Shown here in pieces: positions 35,505 through 43,121 of a DNA stretch of 64,000 nucleotides. Every line of letters begins with the position of its first letter. Within the stretch, counting starts at the first letter, position 1. The translations under genes and the position numbers were made by a program. A model generated the notes under the pieces. That model made no database searches, had not been told where the DNA came from, and was given only the letters and a program-made list of their open reading frames with translations. The DNA is taken from assembly GCF_000737195.2 (NCBI RefSeq), contig NZ_JALM01000013.1, positions 62,001 through 126,000 of the forward strand. Reading direction: 5' to 3'. This DNA is from Sciscionella sediminilitoris. GTDB taxonomy: Bacteria; Actinomycetota; Actinomycetes; Mycobacteriales; Pseudonocardiaceae.

Positions 35505-36290
35505 ATGAGTGGGAAGTCACGCCAGACGGCACGGCAGTCGCGCCAGCGCACCATCGTGGACCACGTCGTCAGCAACGGGTTCGCCTCCGCCGCGGATCTG
35601 GCCGGGCTCACCGCGGTGAGCCTGATGACGGTGCACCGCGATATCGACGAGCTCGTCGGGCGCGGGGTGCTGCGCAAGTACCACGGCGGGGTTTCCGCGC
35701 AGCCCTCCACGGTTTTCGAGAGCAGTTCGGATTTCCGGATGCACGCCGCGGTCCGGGAGAAGGAGGCGCTGGCCAGGGCCGCGCTGCGGTTCGTGCACCC
35801 GGGAATGTCGGTGATCCTGGACGATTCCACGACCGTGCTCGCGCTCGCCAGGCTGCTCGTGGACATCGGCCCGCTCACCGTCGCCACGAACTACCTGCGC
35901 GCGATCGAGGTGTTCCGCGAGGCCGAGGATGTACGGCTGCTCGGCCTCGGCGGGGAGTACTCGCGCACCCACGACTCGTTCATCGGGCTCTCCTGTCAGG
36001 AGGCGATCGGGCGGCTCTCCCTGGACGTGATGTTCCAGTCCACCTCCGCGATGACCGAGTCGATGACCTTCCACCAGGAGCAGGAGATCGTCCTGGTCAA
36101 GCGCGCACTGATGGCATCGGCCTCGTTGAAGGTCCTGCTCATGGACGGGAGCAAGGTGGGAAGGACCGCCCTGCACCGGTTCACCCCGGTCGCGGACTTC
36201 GACCACGTGCTCATCGCGGGCGAGGTGGACGAGGCGATCCTGGACGCGCTCGGGGAACGCACGGACGTGATCCGGGTCCCGGTGACCTGA
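35505..36290 (+). CDS. DeoR family transcriptional regulator
   Basis: A 261-residue DeoR/GlpR repressor. The N-terminal HTH (TIVDHVVSNGFASAADLAGLTAVSLMTVHRDI, split around residue 22) ends in the family signature RDIDELVGRGVLRKYHGG. A sugar-phosphate-sensing isomerase-like domain follows (VILDDSTTVLALARLL, TNYLRAIEVF, LMDGSKVGRTAL). DeoR proteins usually sense a phosphorylated intermediate, which suits the divergent sugar kinase operon. ATG 35505 was preferred; in-frame ATGs at 35466 and 35487 would add 13 or 6 residues. Confidence 0.88.
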   Translation: MSGKSRQTARQSRQRTIVDHVVSNGFASAADLAGLTAVSLMTVHRDIDELVGRGVLRKYHGGVSAQPSTVFESSSDFRMHAAVREKEALARAALRFVHPGMSVILDDSTTVLALARLLVDIGPLTVATNYLRAIEVFREAEDVRLLGLGGEYSRTHDSFIGLSCQEAIGRLSLDVMFQSTSAMTESMTFHQEQEIVLVKRALMASASLKVLLMDGSKVGRTALHRFTPVADFDHVLIAGEVDEAILDALGERTDVIRVPVT

Positions 36291-36405
36291 GCTTTTCCCA
36301 GCTTCGTTGTTAACTTTCACATCGAGAGCGCCGGATGGGTGCTGATCATCTCCCGGGTAGGCTGCGCGCGATCAGGATTGCGGCTAGACGAGGCGAGGAT
36401 TTGCT

Positions 36406-37350
36406 GTGGGCATGGCGCGTGCGTTCGGGATCGTGCTCGGCGTCGCCGTGGACGAGGTGCTCGCGGATCCGCGGCGCGGTCATCCGGTCGCGCTGTTCGG
36501 CACGGCCGCGGCGAAGACCGAGCGGCTGACCTACCGGGACAGCGTGCTGCCCGGCGCGGTGCACACGCTGGTGCTCGTCGGCGGGGTCGCCGGGATCGGC
36601 CTGCTCGCCGAACGGCTGGGGAAGCGGCATCCGCTGCTGCGCGTGCTCGGCACCGCGGCGGCCACCTGGGCCACGGTCGGCGGTTCCACACTCGCCGCCG
36701 AGGGCACCGCCATGGGCCGCTCGCTCGATGCGGGGGAGATCGAGGCCGCCCGCGCCCGGCTGCCGCACCTGTGCGGGCGCGATCCGGAGCTGCTGGACGG
36801 CACCGAACTCGCCCGTGCCACCGTGGAATCGGTCGCCGAGAACACCTCCGATGCCGTGGTGGCCCCGCTGTTCTGGGGCGCGGTCGCCGGGATTCCCGGG
36901 CTGCTCGCCTACCGCGCGGTGAACACCCTGGACGCGATGATCGGGCACCGCAGCGAGCGCTACCGGCGATTCGGCATGGTCGCCGCCCGCGCGGATGATG
37001 TGGCGAACCTGATCCCGGCCCGGCTCGCCGCCGCGCTGACCGGGTTCTGCGCCCCGGTGGTCGGCGGTTCCTCGGCCTCGGCGTTGCGCGCCTGGCGCCT
37101 GGACGCGGGCGCGCACCCGAGCCCGAACGCGGGCCAGGTCGAGGCCGCCTTCGCCGGGGCGTTGCAGATCCGGCTCGGCGGGCGCACCGTGTACCGGCAC
37201 GGCGTGGAGGACCGCCCGGTCCTCGGGGACGGCCGCAATCCGGATGCCGGGCACGTGACCCGCGCGGTGGAACTGTCGAGGGTGACCGGCTGGGCCGCCG
37301 CGGCGCTGTGCGGGCTGCTCGGGCTCGCCATCGGCGGGCGCGCCCGCTGA
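36406..37350 (+). CDS. cobD: Adenosylcobinamide-phosphate synthase CobD/CbiB
   Basis: A ~314-residue integral membrane protein of cobalamin biosynthesis that attaches aminopropanol (or its phosphate) to the corrin ring. VDEVLADPRRGHPVALFG is the CobD N-terminal signature; ESVAENTSDAVVAPLFWGAVAG and GPSPNAGQ-like SPNAGQVEAAFAGAL follow. Several hydrophobic segments are present. Either GTG 36406 or ATG 36412 could start. No cobalamin riboswitch is recognisable in the 115-bp gap upstream. cobD with SURF1 and ptpA reproduces Rv2236c-Rv2234. B12 is needed by the mutase that MeaB serves. Confidence 0.92.
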   Translation: MGMARAFGIVLGVAVDEVLADPRRGHPVALFGTAAAKTERLTYRDSVLPGAVHTLVLVGGVAGIGLLAERLGKRHPLLRVLGTAAATWATVGGSTLAAEGTAMGRSLDAGEIEAARARLPHLCGRDPELLDGTELARATVESVAENTSDAVVAPLFWGAVAGIPGLLAYRAVNTLDAMIGHRSERYRRFGMVAARADDVANLIPARLAAALTGFCAPVVGGSSASALRAWRLDAGAHPSPNAGQVEAAFAGALQIRLGGRTVYRHGVEDRPVLGDGRNPDAGHVTRAVELSRVTGWAAAALCGLLGLAIGGRAR

Positions 37351-37351
37351 C

Positions 37352-38209
37352 TCAGCGCGAGGACAGCTCCTCGGCGCGCTCCTCCTCGGCGATCGCGGCG
37401 GCAACCGCCTTGCGCCCGTGCGGACGGCCGCGCTGGGGGCCCTGTCCGCGCTGACCGTCGTGTGCGCGCTGGGCCCGCCGCTCGGGGGAGAGCGCGCCGC
37501 CCGGTTTGAGCTCGCGCCAGGTGAAGTAGCCGAGCCCGAGCAGGGCCATCACGCCGAACGCGATCCACTGCAGTGCGTAGGAGAGGAACGGCCCGGAATC
37601 GCGCTGGGGGAGCGGGATCACGCCGAGCGCCCCCGGCTGGCCCTCGGTGAGCGTGTAGGAACCGGAGCGCAGCGCGACCCCGGTGGCCTTGCCGACGGTG
37701 CCCGAGTTGACCGCGTAGACCTGGGTGCGCCCGTCCGCGCGCATGGTCTGCCCGCTGCGTTCCCCGGTCTCGTCCGGATGCACCCGCGCGGTGACCGTGA
37801 CCGCGCCACCGGGAGCGGCCGGGTAGGCCGGGGGTTTGCCGTTCTCCTGCTTGACGTAGCCGCGGTTGATCAGCAGCGGGGCGCCGCCGTCCGGGCGGAA
37901 CGGGGTGAGCACCTCGTAGGCGGGATTCCCGTCCACCGAACGCAGCCTGGCCAGCACCTCCTTACCGGGCAGGTAGTGCCCGCGCACGGTGACCGCGCGC
38001 CAGGCGTTGCTCTGCGGGTCCCCGTGCAGCGAGCTCAGCGCCACCGGATCGGAGTCGAGTGCCCTGGTGATTGCGGAGTTCTGCTGTTCCCGCTCGGAAT
38101 TGCGGCCGAACTGCCACGGGGAGAGGATCCAGAAGCACGCGCCGGCGAACACGAGTACACCGAGTACCGTGGCCAGCCATCCGGGGCGAAGCAGAAACCG
38201 CAACCGCAC
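37352..38209 (-). CDS. SURF1 family cytochrome oxidase assembly protein
   Basis: A ~285-residue SURF1 protein needed to assemble the aa3 cytochrome oxidase. TM1 (about residues 9-27, WLATVLGVLVFAGACFWIL) is followed by WQFGRNSER, the periplasmic domain, LLINRGYVK and the second TM near YALQWIAFGVMALLGLGYFTW. The C-terminal ~55 residues are charged and low-complexity, an actinobacterial extension. GTG 38209 is used, but TTG 38203, with AAAGG at better spacing, is also possible. Only 1 nt separates its stop from that of convergent cobD. Confidence 0.88.
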   Translation of the reverse strand: MRLRFLLRPGWLATVLGVLVFAGACFWILSPWQFGRNSEREQQNSAITRALDSDPVALSSLHGDPQSNAWRAVTVRGHYLPGKEVLARLRSVDGNPAYEVLTPFRPDGGAPLLINRGYVKQENGKPPAYPAAPGGAVTVTARVHPDETGERSGQTMRADGRTQVYAVNSGTVGKATGVALRSGSYTLTEGQPGALGVIPLPQRDSGPFLSYALQWIAFGVMALLGLGYFTWRELKPGGALSPERRAQRAHDGQRGQGPQRGRPHGRKAVAAAIAEEERAEELSSR

Positions 38210-38226
38210 CCTTTCACGGTAGCCCC

Positions 38227-39051
38227 TCAGCCGATTCGCAGTGCGGCCAGTGCCGCCCTGCGGGCCGATCCGGCGTACCCGCCGCCGAACAGCACGGTGT
38301 GCACGAGCAGCGGGAACAACTGGTGCAGCGGGATCCGCTCGCGCCAGCCGTCCGCGAGCGGCCACCGATCGGTGTACCCGTCCAGGATCTCGGGCAGCCG
38401 CGGGCAGCCGAACAGGGCCAGCATCGCCAGGTCGGCCTCCCGGTGCCCGCCGTGCGCGCTCGGGTCGATCAGCCAGGCCTGCCCGGCGCCGTCCCAGAGC
38501 ACATTGCCGTTCCACAGGTCCCCGTGCAGCCGGGCGGGAGGTTCGGGCGGGCCGCCGAGCTCGGGAAGCCGCTCGGCCACCCGTTCGATCAGCCGGGCCC
38601 CCTCGGCGTCGATGCTGCCCTGGTCCACGGCCAGGCGCAGGTAGTACAGCACCCGGTGCTCGGCGTACCACCGCGGCCAGGAATCGGATTCCGCGAGCGG
38701 CAGCGGGGCGGTGCCGATCCACCCGCCGAGTTCCTGGGCACTGGCCACCGCGCCGAACGCGGGTGCCCCGCTGGCGTGCAGCCCGGCCAGTGCCGCGCCG
38801 AACTCCGCCGGTGCGCCGGCCGAACCTTCCGCGATCCGCTCGGTGAGCAGCCACTGCTCGTCGGCCGCGTACACCTCGGGCACCCGGACCGTTCCCGAGG
38901 AACGCAGCCAGTCCAGCCCGGCGGCCTCGACCAGGCTCGCCCCGCGCGCGTGCGCCCGTTTCGCGACCGCGAGCCGCCCGTCGGGCAGCCGCAGCTCGCC
39001 CGCCCCGCGCCCGTTCGCGTACCGCTCACCGAGCAGGGCCTGGATGTTCAC
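38227..39051 (-). CDS. Fructosamine kinase family protein
   Basis: A 274-residue aminoglycoside-phosphotransferase-fold kinase of the fructosamine/ribulosamine kinase family. LHGDLWNGNVLW is the catalytic loop (Asp base, Asn) and LIDPSAHGGHREADLAML the Mg-binding DPS...H and the family-specific GHREAD. It phosphorylates ketoamines (for example ribulosamine-lysine) so that the adduct falls off proteins. GTG 39051 overlaps the ptpA stop (GTGA) and is preferred to GTG 39066. ptpA and this kinase are widely neighbours, consistent with a low-MW phosphatase-linked deglycation function. Confidence 0.86.
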   Translation of the reverse strand: MNIQALLGERYANGRGAGELRLPDGRLAVAKRAHARGASLVEAAGLDWLRSSGTVRVPEVYAADEQWLLTERIAEGSAGAPAEFGAALAGLHASGAPAFGAVASAQELGGWIGTAPLPLAESDSWPRWYAEHRVLYYLRLAVDQGSIDAEGARLIERVAERLPELGGPPEPPARLHGDLWNGNVLWDGAGQAWLIDPSAHGGHREADLAMLALFGCPRLPEILDGYTDRWPLADGWRERIPLHQLFPLLVHTVLFGGGYAGSARRAALAALRIG

Positions 39052-39503
39052 GCCGTCCTGATCCACCCCAGCAAGCCTGGCATGCAGCGCTCGATGCACG
39101 CGAGCAGTTCGGTGAACCCGTGTTCGCCGCCGTAGTAGGGATCGGGCACCTCGGGCTCGGGATCCTCGGCAAGCGGGTCGAAGCTGCGGAACAGCCGCAC
39201 CCGGTCCGGATCGGCGGCGCGCAGCAGGGCGCGGCGGTGCCCGGAATCCATGGCGAGCAGCAGATCGGCCTCGATGTGGTTCGGGTTGACCTGCGCCGCC
39301 CGGTGCTCGTTGTCGTATCCGGCCTCGGCGAGCACGGCCGCGGCGCGCTCGTCCATCGGTTCACCCGCGTGCCAGGGCCCGATGCCCGCGCTGCTGACCG
39401 TGACGTCCTCGATGCCCTCCTCGGAGAGCTTCGCGCGCAGCACCGACTCGGCCATCGGGGACCGGCAGATGTTGCCGGTGCACACGAAACACACGTGCAT
39501 CAT
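39048..39503 (-). CDS. ptpA: Low-molecular-weight protein tyrosine phosphatase
   Basis: A 151-residue LMW-PTP. The P-loop CTGNICRS (Cys8, Arg14) starts right after the first strand, and the general-acid loop is PDPYYGG. In M. tuberculosis the homologue PtpA is secreted and acts on host proteins; in a free-living actinobacterium a role on bacterial phosphotyrosine or protein ribulosamine phosphates is as likely. ATG 39503 overlaps the methyltransferase stop. Neighbouring SURF1 and cobD match Rv2234-Rv2236c. Confidence 0.92.
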   Translation of the reverse strand: MMHVCFVCTGNICRSPMAESVLRAKLSEEGIEDVTVSSAGIGPWHAGEPMDERAAAVLAEAGYDNEHRAAQVNPNHIEADLLLAMDSGHRRALLRAADPDRVRLFRSFDPLAEDPEPEVPDPYYGGEHGFTELLACIERCMPGLLGWIRTA

Positions 39504-40126
39504 TCGGCGACCGCGTACAGGTACAGCTGGTCCTCGAACTCGCCGGGGGTGAGCTCGATCTCCTGGCGCTGCACGGTTTCCACGGTGAACCCGGCCCGGC
39601 GCACCACGGCGATCAGTTCGTCCTCGGGGTAGGCGCTGAACCGGACCTGGACCCCGAAGAACTCGCCAGGGGTGTCGTCCAGGTCGCCGTCCACCATGCC
39701 GAGTGCGAACGGGGCGCCGGGGTGCAGCAGCGAGCGCACCGTGGCCAGCACCCGGTCGATGTCCGCGCGCGGCAGCATGAGCAGGGAGAAGAAGGCGGTC
39801 ACCGCGTCGAAGCGGCCGATGTCCTCGGGCAGTTCGCGCATATCGGCGTGCACGAACTCACCGGAGGGGACCCGTTCGCGGGCCTTCTCCAGCATGCGTT
39901 CGGAGGTGTCCACGCCGACGATGTCCAGACCGCCCTCGGCGAGCTGCTGCGCGGTCGGCCAGCCGCTGCCGCAGCCGAGGTCGAGCACCCGGGAGCGAGG
40001 ACCAGTGCGGTCGGTGAGCCAGGCCCCCGCCGCGATCTGAGCCGAGCGCTGGGTGAATGCTTCGTCGTAGCGCTCGCCGATCTCATCGAACGCGACGTGC
40101 TCGGTTTGTTCCTCCATCCGGCCCAT
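39500..40126 (-). CDS. Class I SAM-dependent methyltransferase
   Basis: A 208-residue Rossmann methyltransferase. Motif I is VLDLGCGSGWPTAQQLA, followed by the acidic GVDTSERML, HADMRELPEDIGRFDAVTAFFSLLML and a post-motif region. The substrate is not identifiable; small-molecule or tRNA/ubiquinone-type targets all have this look. ATG 40126 or 40117. The stop overlaps ptpA, so the two are translated together. Confidence 0.82.
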   Translation of the reverse strand: MGRMEEQTEHVAFDEIGERYDEAFTQRSAQIAAGAWLTDRTGPRSRVLDLGCGSGWPTAQQLAEGGLDIVGVDTSERMLEKARERVPSGEFVHADMRELPEDIGRFDAVTAFFSLLMLPRADIDRVLATVRSLLHPGAPFALGMVDGDLDDTPGEFFGVQVRFSAYPEDELIAVVRRAGFTVETVQRQEIELTPGEFEDQLYLYAVAE

Positions 40127-40143
40127 TGTGCTTTGCGCGGAAC

Positions 40144-40551
40144 TCACACCCGGAACTGGGTCAGATCGATCAGCCCCGCGCTCGTCGAGGTGAACCCGCA
40201 GGAGTCGAAGTAGAACGGGGCGAGTTCGGGGCGGAAGTCCACGTGCAGCCACTCGCAGCCGGCCCGGTGCGCGCCCCGGGCCGCGTGCCCGCACAGCGCG
40301 GTGCCGATGCCCTGCCGCTGGTGCTCCGGATGGGTCTTGGTGTCCAGCAGGAAGGCGTGATCACCGCCGTCCCAGGCCACGTTCACGAAACCGACGAGCC
40401 GTCCCTGACCGGTGCGCGCGCTCACCCAGCCGAGGCTGTGCGGGCGGATCCGGTCCCACCAGCCGGGTTCGGTATTCCCGCCGTGCGCGCGGGTCAGTTC
40501 CACGAGTTCGGGGTCGGTGACCGTGTCCCGCCACCGGTATTCGATGTCCAT
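40144..40551 (-). CDS. GNAT family N-acetyltransferase
   Basis: A 135-residue acetyltransferase. The acetyl-CoA pyrophosphate loop is HPEHQRQGIGTALC (R/QxxGxG/A) near residues 74-87, preceded by the beta-4 strand HAFLLDTKT and followed by the beta-5 region WLHVDFRPELAPFYFDSCGF. Acceptor unknown. Shares one base with the upstream glycosylase stop (TGATG). Confidence 0.85.
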   Translation of the reverse strand: MDIEYRWRDTVTDPELVELTRAHGGNTEPGWWDRIRPHSLGWVSARTGQGRLVGFVNVAWDGGDHAFLLDTKTHPEHQRQGIGTALCGHAARGAHRAGCEWLHVDFRPELAPFYFDSCGFTSTSAGLIDLTQFRV

Positions 40552-41444
40552 CAGCGATCACGGTAGTCGCGCGCCGGACTGCGCGGGCCGAAGCGGGGGC
40601 GTTGCCAGCCCGCGGCCTCGAGGTAACGCACCACGCGATGACGCTGCGGGGCATACGGTTCGAGTAGTTCGGCGAGACCGTCGTCGTCCAGATCGTGCCC
40701 GAGCAGGGCGTGCCCGACCACGCTCGGAATGTGGAAGTCCCCGAAGCTCACCGCGTCCGGATCGCCCCAGGCGCGCTGGGCGACCTCGGCCGCGGTCCAC
40801 ACCCCGATCCCGGGGACCTTGCACAGCAGCGCCCTCCCGGGTTCGCCGCGCAGCCGCACCGCCTGCTCCAGCCGGTCGGCGACCACGGCGGCCCGCTGGA
40901 TGGCGCGCCGCCGCGCCCCGTCCACCCCGCAGCGGTGCCATTCCCAGTCGCGCAGCCCGCGCACGGTCGCCGGGGCGGGGGCGGTGTGCATCCCCTCGCC
41001 GAGCGGGGTGCCGTGCCCGCGGGCGAGTTCCCGCCAGGAACGGCGCGCCTCGTGCCCGGTCACCAGCTGCTCGAGGATCGCGGCGAGCAGCACATCCCAG
41101 AGGTGCCCGGTCGCGCCGAGCCGCAGCCCGGGCAACCGTTTCCGCGCCTCGGCGACCGGACCGTGGTGCGCGGTGAACGCCGAATCGTCATCGCCGGAGC
41201 CGAGCAGCGCGGGCACGGTCTCCAGGCACCAGTCCGCGCCCGGCCCGCTCGCCCGTACCGCGATCTCCCCGCCGGCCTGCGCGATCCGCTGCAGCGCGGG
41301 GCCCTGCGGGGTGTTGCGGGCGAGCAGCACCGCACCGGTCCGCTCGGTGCGGAACGCCGGGTCCCCGGAACCCCTGCGCAGCGGGGCGAGCACCGCGTGC
41401 ACATCGAGCGGGTACCCCGGCCGCCAGCGGCGCTCACTCGTCAC
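40551..41444 (-). CDS. HhH-GPD DNA glycosylase (AlkA/3-methyladenine type)
   Basis: A 297-residue base-excision glycosylase. The helix-hairpin-helix LCKVPGIGVWTAAEVAQ is followed by the Gly-Pro-Asp-type loop WGDPDAVSFGDFHI, whose Asp is the probable catalytic residue. The N-terminal ~110 residues resemble the AlkA-type beta domain. No Fe-S Cys cluster is present, arguing against Nth/MutY. GTG 41444 overlaps the end of the mannose-1-phosphate guanylyltransferase gene by 11 bp. Lesion specificity cannot be told. Confidence 0.82.
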   Translation of the reverse strand: MTSERRWRPGYPLDVHAVLAPLRRGSGDPAFRTERTGAVLLARNTPQGPALQRIAQAGGEIAVRASGPGADWCLETVPALLGSGDDDSAFTAHHGPVAEARKRLPGLRLGATGHLWDVLLAAILEQLVTGHEARRSWRELARGHGTPLGEGMHTAPAPATVRGLRDWEWHRCGVDGARRRAIQRAAVVADRLEQAVRLRGEPGRALLCKVPGIGVWTAAEVAQRAWGDPDAVSFGDFHIPSVVGHALLGHDLDDDGLAELLEPYAPQRHRVVRYLEAAGWQRPRFGPRSPARDYRDR

Positions 41445-42516
41445 TGGAGAACCGGATCCCCGTTTCCGGAAGCTGCACGCCCGGCCACACCCGCGCCCCG
41501 CAGAGCAGTTCGCAGTTCGGGCCCACCTCGGCACCGTCCCCGATGACCGCCCCGTCGAGCACCGCGCCGGTGCCGATCCGCGCGCCCGCGCCGATCACCG
41601 AACGGCGCACCAGCGCCCCGGCGCCGACCTGGGCGTCGTCGAACACCACCGAAGCGGTCACCTGGGCCTCGGCGCCGATCTCGGTGCGTGCCCCGATCGT
41701 GGAGCCCCCGGTGACCGTGCCGTACACCACCGCATCCTCGAGCAGGATCGCCTCGCCCGGCGCGGAGGGCAGCGCCGCGGACGGGGCGAGCCCGGTAGCC
41801 AGGTCCACCGCGCCCTGCACGAAGGCCGAGGGGGTGCCCAGATCCAGCCAGTAGGAGGAATCCACGTGGCCGTGCACCCGGGCACCCGCGGCGAGCAGTC
41901 CGGGAAAGGTCTCACGCTCCACCGAGACCCGCCGCCCCGCCGGGATGTCCTCGATCACCTCGCGGCGGAACGCGTAACAGCCCGCGTTGATCTGATCGGT
42001 GGGCGGATCGGCGGACTTCTCCAGGAACGCGGTCACCCAGCCTTCGTCATCGGTCGGCACGCAACCGAACGGGCGCGGATCGTGCACCTTCACCAGGTGC
42101 AGCGTGGCGTCCGCGGAATTCTCCCGGTGCGTGGCGAGCACCGCGCGCGGATCGACCCCGGAGAGAATGTCCCCGTTGAACACGAGTACATCCTTGTGCC
42201 GCAAGCGATCGGCGACATTACGGATCGCGCCCGCGGTGTCCAGCGGCTCGGACTCGACCACGTACTCCAGCTCGATCCCCAGTTCCTCGCCGTCGCCGAA
42301 GTACTCGGTGAACACCTCGGCCTTGTAGGAGGTGCCGAGCACCACGTGGCGCACCCCGGCCGCGGCGATGCGGGAGAGCAGATGACGCAGGAACGGCACC
42401 CCCGCGGTCGGCAGCATCGGTTTCGGAGTGGCGAGGGTGAGCGGCCGCAACCGGGTGCCCTTGCCGCCGACGAGCACGACCGCGTCGACGTCACTGACGG
42501 TTGTCCCTGACGACAT
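41434..42516 (-). CDS. manC: Mannose-1-phosphate guanylyltransferase (sugar nucleotidyltransferase)
   Basis: A 360-residue NDP-sugar pyrophosphorylase making GDP-mannose from mannose 1-phosphate and GTP. Signature VLVGGKGTRLRPLTLATPKPMLP, VFNGDILSG (Mg Asp), FLEKS, and a C-terminal left-handed beta-helix (repeated I/V-G-A hexapeptides from ~260). Length and context agree with Rv3264c (named manB in M. tuberculosis), which is also next to wbbL. It links to ManA in the first cluster through mannose phosphates. AAGGAG is 11 bases before ATG 42516. Confidence 0.88.
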   Translation of the reverse strand: MSSGTTVSDVDAVVLVGGKGTRLRPLTLATPKPMLPTAGVPFLRHLLSRIAAAGVRHVVLGTSYKAEVFTEYFGDGEELGIELEYVVESEPLDTAGAIRNVADRLRHKDVLVFNGDILSGVDPRAVLATHRENSADATLHLVKVHDPRPFGCVPTDDEGWVTAFLEKSADPPTDQINAGCYAFRREVIEDIPAGRRVSVERETFPGLLAAGARVHGHVDSSYWLDLGTPSAFVQGAVDLATGLAPSAALPSAPGEAILLEDAVVYGTVTGGSTIGARTEIGAEAQVTASVVFDDAQVGAGALVRRSVIGAGARIGTGAVLDGAVIGDGAEVGPNCELLCGARVWPGVQLPETGIRFSSDE

Positions 42517-42554
42517 GCCGAATTCCGCTCCTTGTCCTGACACCGGGCCCTGGT

Positions 42555-42592
42555 GGCGATACGCTTTACGCAGAGGAGTTAACCGTATCGCC
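42555..42592. promoter_or_regulatory. Inverted repeat in divergent promoter
   Basis: GGCGATACG (42555-42563) and CGTATCGCC (42584-42592) are perfect 9-bp arms separated by 20 bp. They lie between the divergent guanylyltransferase gene and the hypothetical gene at 42626, so they could be operator half-sites or a leader hairpin. AGAGGAGTTAAC in the spacer resembles a ribosome site but no start follows at correct distance. Confidence 0.4.
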
Positions 42593-42625
42593 GTCAGCAT
42601 GCGCGGCGTGAAAAGGGAGGTCGCC

Positions 42626-43030
42626 ATGGACCCCCGCGATCGGGCGGATGCGGTGCTCGAACGCGCCAGTGCTCTGCGGCGCGGTGTCGTCACCCCCATC
42701 AATGCCACCTCCCCGATGGATGCCTCCGCGACCTCCAGAATCCGCCGCTCGGTCGTGGAAGAGGCGCAGCGCAGGGTCGAGGAGCAGGACACCCAGTCGA
42801 TTCCCGCCCCGGGCGCGCCGCGCGAGGGCGAGGAGACCACCCAGCCGGTGCGGGACGTGCGCGAAGGCGCCACCCAGCCCGTGCACCGCCCGCAGGCCGC
42901 GGCGCCGCACGCCGAGCAGCGGGTCGCCGAGGACGAGCCGACCACCGACCTCGGCGGGCTCATCCCGACCGTGGCGCAGCAGCCGAAGAAGCCGCGATCG
43001 CTCTCCGAGCGTCTGTCCGGTTTGGATTGA
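42626..43030 (+). CDS. Hypothetical hydrophilic protein
   Basis: A 134-residue protein with no recognised domain. The first ~55 residues look helical and charged (DPRDRADAVLERASALRRG, SRIRRSVVEEAQRRVEEQ). The middle is Pro/Gln/Glu-rich with two TTQPV/ATQPV repeats, and the end is a basic tail (QQPKKPRSLSERLSGLD). Probably cytoplasmic and partly disordered. GGGAGG at 42615-42620 supports ATG 42626 and argues for a real gene. TQPV repeats could be Thr-phosphorylation or FHA-binding sites, which is only a guess. Confidence 0.7.
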   Translation: MDPRDRADAVLERASALRRGVVTPINATSPMDASATSRIRRSVVEEAQRRVEEQDTQSIPAPGAPREGEETTQPVRDVREGATQPVHRPQAAAPHAEQRVAEDEPTTDLGGLIPTVAQQPKKPRSLSERLSGLD

Positions 43031-43121
43031 TAGTTGTCGGGTGGCCTGCGTGGCGGGGCCGCCGCAGTGCCGGTTGGCAGGGTGGTAACAGCGGCCATAC
43101 CGCCGAAAGGTCCTCGGCGAA

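Noticed and set aside
36291-36405. Cobalamin riboswitch upstream of cobD
   Set aside because: The gap is only 115 bp and lacks a recognisable B12-box or conserved junction; nothing supports a riboswitch.
40551-41444. Assignment of the HhH-GPD protein as endonuclease III or MutY
   Set aside because: No four-Cys Fe-S cluster follows the HhH-GPD region and the N-terminal domain is AlkA-like.
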